From Lachnospiraceae bacterium (GTDB lineage: Bacteria > Bacillota > Clostridia > Lachnospirales > Lachnospiraceae), in the NCBI GenBank assembly GCA_025758065.1, contig CP107199.1, forward strand, positions 1,723,501 to 1,787,500: DNA of 64,000 nucleotides. Direction: 5' to 3'. Of this stretch, positions 59,378-64,000 are shown piece after piece. The translations under genes and the position numbers were made by a program. Each line of letters opens with the position of its first letter. Within the stretch, counting starts at the first letter, position 1. The notes under the pieces are model-generated. The model was not told where the DNA came from and did no database searches. It worked only from the letters and a program-made list of their open reading frames with translations.

Positions 59378-59792
59378 TACTTGGGGTCCGGAGGAAACAA
59401 GGGCCTTTGGAAAGAAAATGGGACAGGAAGCAAGACCGGGGCAGGTGATCTGTTTAAATGGTGACCTGGGAGTGGGAAAGACTATATTTACCCAGGGATT
59501 TGCAGAGGGACTTGGGATTGATGAACCGGTAAACAGCCCGACTTTTACTATTGTCCAGCAGTATGATACAGGCAGACTGCCACTATACCATTTTGACGTA
59601 TACCGTATCGGGGATATCAGTGAAATGGACGAGATCGGATATGAGGACTGTTTCTACGGGGACGGCGTTTCTCTCATTGAATGGTCCCAGCTGATCGAAG
59701 AAATCCTTCCGGAACATGTAACAGAAATTACCATTGAAAAAGATCTGGAAAAAGGATTTGATTACAGAAAGATACGGGTGGAGGAAAAATAA
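59367..59792 (+). CDS. tsaE: tRNA t6A synthesis ATPase TsaE
   Basis: The 141-residue P-loop protein has Walker A GDLGVGKTIFTQGF (about 33–46), SPTFTIVQQYDTGRLPLYHF and DVYRIGD. It works with TsaB and TsaD to make threonylcarbamoyl-adenosine at tRNA position 37. Its stop overlaps the tsaB ATG by one base. Confidence 0.95.
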   Translation: MVIDTWGPEETRAFGKKMGQEARPGQVICLNGDLGVGKTIFTQGFAEGLGIDEPVNSPTFTIVQQYDTGRLPLYHFDVYRIGDISEMDEIGYEDCFYGDGVSLIEWSQLIEEILPEHVTEITIEKDLEKGFDYRKIRVEEK

Positions 59793-60538
59793 TGAAGGTT
59801 CTTGGTATTGAAAGTTCATCTTTAGTAGCCAGCGTGGCACTTGTAACAGATGACATTCTCACAGCGGAATATACAGTAAATTTTAAGAAGACCCATTCCC
59901 AGACACTCCTTCCGATGTTAGATGAGATCGTAAAAATGCTGGGACTGGACCTTGAGACTATTGATGCTATTGCAACAGCAGGAGGACCGGGCTCTTTTAC
60001 CGGTCTTCGTATTGGCGCGGCGACTGCAAAGGGGCTGGGACTGGCATTAAAAAAGCCTCTGATCCATGTTCCTACAGTAGATGCCATCGCTTATAATATG
60101 TGGGGGGCCTCTGGTCTTATCTGCCCTATTATGGACGCAAAAAGATGTCAGGTATATACAGGACTTTATCACATGGAAAATGGTATGGAGATCGTCAGGG
60201 AACAGTGTCCTATGGATATGGGAGAACTGATCAGCCAGTTAAATAAGCAGTCTGAACGTGTGATCTTTTTGGGAGATGGCGTACCGGTATACCAGGGCAT
60301 GATCCGGGAAAAAATGACAGTTCCTTATGCATTTGCACCTGCCCAGATGAACAGACAGCGTGCATCCTGTGTGGCAGCTCTTGGCATGAAAGCCCTGAAT
60401 GAAGGCTACACCGGAGTAAAAGTACAGCCGGCAGACGAATTTGTACCAGATTACCTGCGTAAATCCCAGGCGGAAAGACAGCGGGAGGCAGAAAACTCTC
60501 CGGATGGACAGGCTGGAAAGCTTCCGGGAGATTATTGA
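59792..60538 (+). CDS. tsaB: tRNA t6A synthesis protein TsaB
   Basis: The 248-residue ASKHA-fold protein begins MKVLGIESSSLVASVALVTD and has HSQTLLPMLDEIVKMLGLDL and GGPGSFTGLRIGAATAKGLG. TsaB is the inactive paralogue of TsaD that forms its dimer partner. Directly linked to tsaE upstream; rimI follows 96 bp later. Confidence 0.95.
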   Translation: MKVLGIESSSLVASVALVTDDILTAEYTVNFKKTHSQTLLPMLDEIVKMLGLDLETIDAIATAGGPGSFTGLRIGAATAKGLGLALKKPLIHVPTVDAIAYNMWGASGLICPIMDAKRCQVYTGLYHMENGMEIVREQCPMDMGELISQLNKQSERVIFLGDGVPVYQGMIREKMTVPYAFAPAQMNRQRASCVAALGMKALNEGYTGVKVQPADEFVPDYLRKSQAERQREAENSPDGQAGKLPGDY

Positions 60539-60574
60539 TCACTGCTCATGGCAATGCATTTTCGGAATCTTCCC

Positions 60575-60610
60575 ACAAAATCAGGCGCAGAAAGCTTACA
60601 GGAGAATATT
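60575..60610 (+). repeat. 36-bp dispersed repeat, copy 1
   Basis: The core AATCAGGCGCAGAAAGCTT lies between tsaB and rimI and is shared with copies at 61367–61402 and 61408–61443 with few changes. Confidence 0.7.
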
Positions 60611-60634
60611 ACAGAGATTAGGAGAAGAAAACAA

Positions 60635-61090
60635 ATGTGTGTAAAAGAAATTGGCCGGATTCGCCTGATGGAAGAAAAAGATGTAAAACAGGTGGAACAA
60701 GTAGAAAAACAGTGCTTTTCTGTTCCGTGGTCTGAACATATATTAAAAGATGGGCTGACTGGCCGGTTTGACACGTATTTGGTATGGGAAAAAGGCGGGA
60801 TCATAGCTGGTTACTGTGCTTTAAGAGTCCTTGCAGATGAGGGGGAGATCCAGCGGATTGCAGTCCTTCCTTCCTGGCGCCGTAATGGAATAGCCAAAAG
60901 CCTGATGGAAGCCATGATACAGGTATCCAAAGAAAAGGGAGCTGTTCAGATGTCGCTGGAAGTGCGTGAAAACAACACAGGCGCCAGAAATCTGTATGAA
61001 AAGTATGGTTTTGTTCAGGAGGCAGTCCGCAAAAACTATTATGAGAATCCGGTAGAAAACGCCTGCATTATGTGGAAACATGAACTTTAG
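60635..61090 (+). CDS. rimI: Ribosomal protein S18 alanine N-acetyltransferase RimI
   Basis: This 151-residue GNAT protein has the acetyl-CoA loop RIAVLPSWRRNGIAKSLMEA and LEVRENNTGARNLYEKYGFV, with NYYENPVENACIMWK at the end, matching RimI. ATG 60635 follows TTAGGAG; the upstream frame (from 60548) crosses the 36-bp repeat and is not expected to be translated. tsaB–rimI–tsaD linkage is common. Confidence 0.9.
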   Translation: MCVKEIGRIRLMEEKDVKQVEQVEKQCFSVPWSEHILKDGLTGRFDTYLVWEKGGIIAGYCALRVLADEGEIQRIAVLPSWRRNGIAKSLMEAMIQVSKEKGAVQMSLEVRENNTGARNLYEKYGFVQEAVRKNYYENPVENACIMWKHEL

Positions 61091-61218
61091 GCGGTATTTG
61101 GAACTTGCATAAACTATACTGCATGTATAAACTATACTGTAAGAAACTACCAGTAAAAAGAAGAATAAAATCCGTATATAATGGAGAGGGACGGAAGACG
61201 TTCCTCTCTTTCGTTTAT

Positions 61219-61258
61219 ATGTCCTCCCGGAGTCCTTCATGTCCTCCCGGAGTCTTTC
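61219..61258 (+). repeat. 20-bp tandem repeat
   Basis: ATGTCCTCCCGGAGTCCTTC (61219–61238) is followed directly by the same sequence with one C-to-T change (61239–61258). It lies in the 420-bp gene-free stretch after rimI. Confidence 0.85.
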
Positions 61259-61366
61259 CTGCACCTGCCTTTGTGGCCGATTTTCCGCCAGTCACACCCG
61301 AATTTCATCACCGTACGCACCACGTACGCCTCAAAAATTTGGGCACAACTGACGAAAAATCTTCTC

Positions 61367-61443
61367 ACAAGATCAGGCACAGAAAGCTTCCGAGAGAACA
61401 TTTTCCTGCAAAATCAGGCACAGAAAGCTTCAGGGAGAACATT
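61367..61443 (+). repeat. 36-bp dispersed repeat, copies 2 and 3
   Basis: Two near-identical units (61367–61402 and 61408–61443), each with AATCAGGCACAGAAAGCTTC or one change from it, are separated by 5 bp. They match the unit at 60575–60610. Confidence 0.75.
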
Positions 61444-61512
61444 TATGGCAATGCCATCTTTAGGTGGCAGATCCGACTACGAAATGAGGCAGAGAAAGGC
61501 GAGGATACAAAT

Positions 61513-61755
61513 ATGAGAAAAATGGGATCAGACGGGCAGCTGAAAAGGATGATATGCAATGCCTGCGGTAAGAAACTGGCAGTAAAACAGGGGATCGTGC
61601 TGGAAGGAGTTATAAGCGTTGATCATACATGGGATTATTTCTCAGAAAAAGATGGTCAGACAGATCATTTTGATCTGTGTGAAGAATGCTATGACCAGAT
61701 GACTGCTGCTTTTAAAATAGCGGTAGAAACAGAAGAACAGACAGAGTATTTATAG
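61513..61755 (+). CDS. Small protein with two CXXC pairs (putative zinc binder)
   Basis: The 80-residue protein starts at ATG 61513 behind GGCGAGGAT. It has two Cys pairs, MICNACGKKL (about 15–18) and LCEECYDQM (about 56–59), suggesting a zinc ribbon. HTWDYFSEKDGQTDHFDL lies between. Not recognised beyond that; it is common in form to small conserved Lachnospiraceae proteins. An upstream in-frame ATG (61105) would add a long repeat-derived segment and is rejected. Confidence 0.65.
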   Translation: MRKMGSDGQLKRMICNACGKKLAVKQGIVLEGVISVDHTWDYFSEKDGQTDHFDLCEECYDQMTAAFKIAVETEEQTEYL

Positions 61756-61885
61756 GCAGTTACTCAATTTTCCTCAGCACTTGATTATTAAGCTGCAAAT
61801 GTGATATGATTTGGAAAGCTAAATGTATGATGCTCCTGTATAGGATATACAGTGGGAACATCATAGAAGAAAATGAGGAAAAAAT

Positions 61886-62797
61886 ATGTTAGATATATGT
61901 TTACTTGGAACAGGCGGAATGATGCCTCTTCCTTACCGCTGGCTCACATCCATGATGGCCCGGTGTGCAGGCAGCAATCTTCTTATCGACTGCGGGGAAG
62001 GCACCCAGATCGCGTTAAAAGAAAAAGGATGGAGCCCCAAGCCTATTGATGTGATCTGTTTTACCCATTATCATGCAGACCATATCAGCGGTCTTCCCGG
62101 GCTTCTTCTAACTATGGGAAATGCAGAGCGTACAGAACCGCTGACATTGATCGGACCAAAGGGATTGGAACGTGTGGTAAATGCATTGTGCATGATCGCA
62201 CCGGAGCTTCCTTTTGAGCTTAAATTTATCGAACTGACAGAACAGGAAGAAAGCCTGCAGATCGGTCCTTATGTGATCGATGCATACCGTGTGAACCATA
62301 AGGTGATCTGTTACGGATACTCTATCCGCATTCCGCGGAAAGGCCGGTTTGACGTAGAGCGGGCAAAGGAGCAGATGATCCCACAGAAATTCTGGAGTCG
62401 TCTCCAGAAGGGAGAAGTGATCGAAGCTGATGGCCGGACATTTACTCCGGATATGGTATTGGGAGCGGATAGAAGAGGATTAAAGGTTACTTATTGTACA
62501 GATACCCGTCCGGTTCCGGCGATTGCACAGCATGCAAAAGATGCAGATCTGTTTATCTGTGAAGGCATGTATGGCGAAAAGGAAAAGGCAGCAAAAGCAA
62601 GGGAATATAAGCATATGACTTTTTATGAGGCTGCAAACCTGGCAAAAGAGGCTCAGCCTTCCCAGATGTGGCTGACTCATTACAGCCCATCTCTTACAAG
62701 ACCAGAGGAATATATGGAGGAAGTAAAACAGATCTTTCCAAGGGCGAAAGCTGCAAGAGATGGCTGGACTGTGGAACTGGAGTTTGATGAGGAGTAA
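61886..62797 (+). CDS. rnz: Ribonuclease Z
   Basis: This 303-residue MBL-fold protein has the metal site HYHADHISGLPG (about 62–73), a Gly-rich early loop LLIDCGEGTQIAL, CTDTRP and the late His in THYSPS. RNase Z trims the 3' trailer of tRNA precursors. Length and motifs fit the short bacterial form. It is followed 40 bp later by tsaD. Confidence 0.9.
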   Translation: MLDICLLGTGGMMPLPYRWLTSMMARCAGSNLLIDCGEGTQIALKEKGWSPKPIDVICFTHYHADHISGLPGLLLTMGNAERTEPLTLIGPKGLERVVNALCMIAPELPFELKFIELTEQEESLQIGPYVIDAYRVNHKVICYGYSIRIPRKGRFDVERAKEQMIPQKFWSRLQKGEVIEADGRTFTPDMVLGADRRGLKVTYCTDTRPVPAIAQHAKDADLFICEGMYGEKEKAAKAREYKHMTFYEAANLAKEAQPSQMWLTHYSPSLTRPEEYMEEVKQIFPRAKAARDGWTVELEFDEE

Positions 62798-62837
62798 CAA
62801 GGTTTCCAAGATGACATATAAAGGATAAGGTGGAAAT

Positions 62838-63872
62838 ATGAATACAACTGCAGCAGAAGATGTTTTAATACTGGCGATCGAAAGTTCCTGCGATGAAACA
62901 GCAGCTTCCGTTGTGAAAAATGGACGTACTGTTCTGTCAAATGTGATCTCATCCCAGATCGCGACTCATACAGTATATGGAGGCGTAGTGCCTGAGATCG
63001 CTTCCAGAGAGCATATAAAGGCGATCAATTATGTAATTGAGCGTGCACTGTCAGAAGCGAACGTGACTCTTGAGGATATTACGGCAATCGGTGTTACCTA
63101 TGGACCAGGACTGGTGGGGGCATTATTGGTGGGCGTGGCAGAGGCCAAGGCCATTGCTTATGCTGCCCATAAGCCGTTGATCGGTGTTCATCATATTGAG
63201 GGACATGTATCTGCCAATTTTATTGAAAATCCGGATCTGGAGCCACCGTTTGTGTGTCTTATCGTTTCCGGAGGTCATACCCATCTGGTAATTGTAAAGG
63301 GCTATGGAGAATTTGAGATCATAGGAAGGACCAGAGATGATGCAGCTGGTGAAGCTTTCGATAAAGTAGCCAGGGCTGTAGGTCTGGGATATCCGGGCGG
63401 ACCAAAGGTAGATAAAGCTGCAAAAGAGGGAAATACCCATGCCATGGAGTTTCCGCGGGCAAAAGTAGCTGATTCTCCTTATGACTTCAGTTTCAGTGGT
63501 TTAAAATCCGCAGTGCTGAATTATATTAATCATGCCAAAATGACAGGAGAAGAAATTTATGTGCCAGATCTGGTAGCTTCTTTCCAGAATGCAGTGGTAG
63601 ATGTCCTGGTAAGCAGGGCTATTACAGCAGCAAAGGAATATGGATATAAGAAGCTGGCTATTGCAGGCGGAGTGGCTTCCAACAGCGCTCTTCGTGCAGC
63701 CATGAAAGAAGCCTGTGATAAAAATGGTATTACATTTTATCATCCTTCTCCTATTTTCTGTACTGATAACGCAGCTATGATCGGCGTGGCAGCCTACTAT
63801 GAGTATATAAAGGGAAATCGCTCGGGTTGGGACTTAAATGCAGTTCCCAACTTAAAGTTAGGAGAAAGATAA
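62838..63872 (+). CDS. tsaD: tRNA t6A synthesis enzyme TsaD
   Basis: The 344-residue catalytic subunit transfers the threonylcarbamoyl group to A37 of ANN-decoding tRNAs. It has IESSCDETAASVV near the start, the metal-binding His pair in VHHIEGHVSANF (about 113–124), IVSGGHTHLV and AGGVASNSALRAAM. The start follows AAGGTGG. Together with tsaE and tsaB in this window, three t6A genes are present; tsaC is not seen. Confidence 0.97.
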   Translation: MNTTAAEDVLILAIESSCDETAASVVKNGRTVLSNVISSQIATHTVYGGVVPEIASREHIKAINYVIERALSEANVTLEDITAIGVTYGPGLVGALLVGVAEAKAIAYAAHKPLIGVHHIEGHVSANFIENPDLEPPFVCLIVSGGHTHLVIVKGYGEFEIIGRTRDDAAGEAFDKVARAVGLGYPGGPKVDKAAKEGNTHAMEFPRAKVADSPYDFSFSGLKSAVLNYINHAKMTGEEIYVPDLVASFQNAVVDVLVSRAITAAKEYGYKKLAIAGGVASNSALRAAMKEACDKNGITFYHPSPIFCTDNAAMIGVAAYYEYIKGNRSGWDLNAVPNLKLGER

Positions 63873-63895
63873 CAGGAAAACAGGGGTAAGAAGGA

Positions 63896-64000
63896 ATGAA
63901 AGAACATTGCACAGCGGTCATCCTTGCAGCAGGCAGAGGAACACGTATGGGTACACAGACAGCAAAACAATATCTGAAATTACAGGGAAAGCCTATCCTT
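63896..64000 (+). CDS. ispD: 2-C-methyl-D-erythritol 4-phosphate cytidylyltransferase, start only
   Basis: ATG 63896 opens a frame that runs off the right edge. MKEHCTAVILAAGRGTRMGT and AKQYLKLQGKPIL are the nucleotide-binding N-terminus and KQY(L) motif of IspD, an enzyme of the non-mevalonate isoprenoid pathway. Only 35 residues are visible. Confidence 0.85.
   Translation, partial: MKEHCTAVILAAGRGTRMGTQTAKQYLKLQGKPIL

Noticed and set aside
61105..61512. N-terminal extension of the small CXXC protein
   Set aside because: It would translate the 20-bp tandem and 36-bp repeats. The ribosome site and sensible start are at 61513.
1..64000. tRNA, rRNA and CRISPR arrays
   Set aside because: No cloverleaf with TTCGAATC-type T-loop, no rRNA segment and no regular repeat/spacer array was seen on reading; a dedicated scan was not possible.

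Overview
The window looks like the chromosome of a gut-type anaerobic Bacillota, most probably Lachnospiraceae. Reasons: low to moderate GC with AAGGAGG-type ribosome sites, the core neighbourhood hpf–secA–prfB–hom–tex–tsaE–tsaB–rimI–rnz–tsaD–ispD, and mobile elements typical of that family (Tn1549-like ICE remnants, TnpV, Maff2, a class C group II intron, IS1634 and IS1182 elements). No tRNA, rRNA or CRISPR array was seen.

Region 1 (about 1–22.9 kb) is an accessory island with decayed ICE parts at both ends: a broken parA on the left (913–1206), a coupling-protein tail and a truncated Maff2 on the right (22273–22881). Its cargo concerns redox, metals and stress. It holds two HxlR/flavin-reductase pairs, a pyridoxamine-oxidase-like protein, LysR with a LysE exporter, a CGGC/ArsR/AraC operon, an Rrf2 regulator divergent from three tandem sirtuins, a radical-SAM mobile pair, feoA–feoB–FeoB-associated protein, a separate HMA protein, a Cd/Zn P-type ATPase with an ArsR sensor, and an AbiEi/AbiEii-like toxin–antitoxin pair. 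The sirtuin operon (7653–11549) is the most unusual system: two copies carry the Asn/Gln/Arg set expected of class M (ADP-ribosylating) sirtuins, the third has lost it, and no macrodomain or lipoyl carrier is next to them.

Region 2 (about 22.9–32.7 kb) is a pile of insertions: XRE/TnpV genes, an unrecognised membrane protein, an IS200-type element, a frameshifted IS91-like unit, a TnpV fragment, and a group IIC intron behind a terminator whose domain V is split by an IS1182-family element with a 4-bp target duplication.

Region 3 (32.7–37.5 kb) is core: a FabG-like reductase, trxB, a secreted NlpC/P60 hydrolase and hpf, then a dense cluster of DnaA boxes.

Region 4 (37.57–47.23 kb) is a composite IS1634 insertion: a full IS on the left, a 204-bp IS end on the right, and an exact 74-bp duplication of the hpf–secA intergenic sequence on both sides. 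The cargo is a self-contained mannose-family PTS: SIS deglycase-like enzyme, HAD phosphatase, IIA, IIB, IIC, IID, its own HPr and EI, and a GntR regulator. The duplication appears to have preserved the -35 box of the secA promoter.

Region 5 (47.3–64 kb) is core again: secA, prfB with its +1 frameshift, a LytTR/GHKL two-component pair, a lipoprotein, an ACT protein with hom, tex, and the t6A genes tsaE, tsaB and tsaD with rimI, rnz and the start of ispD. Several short dispersed repeats lie between these genes.
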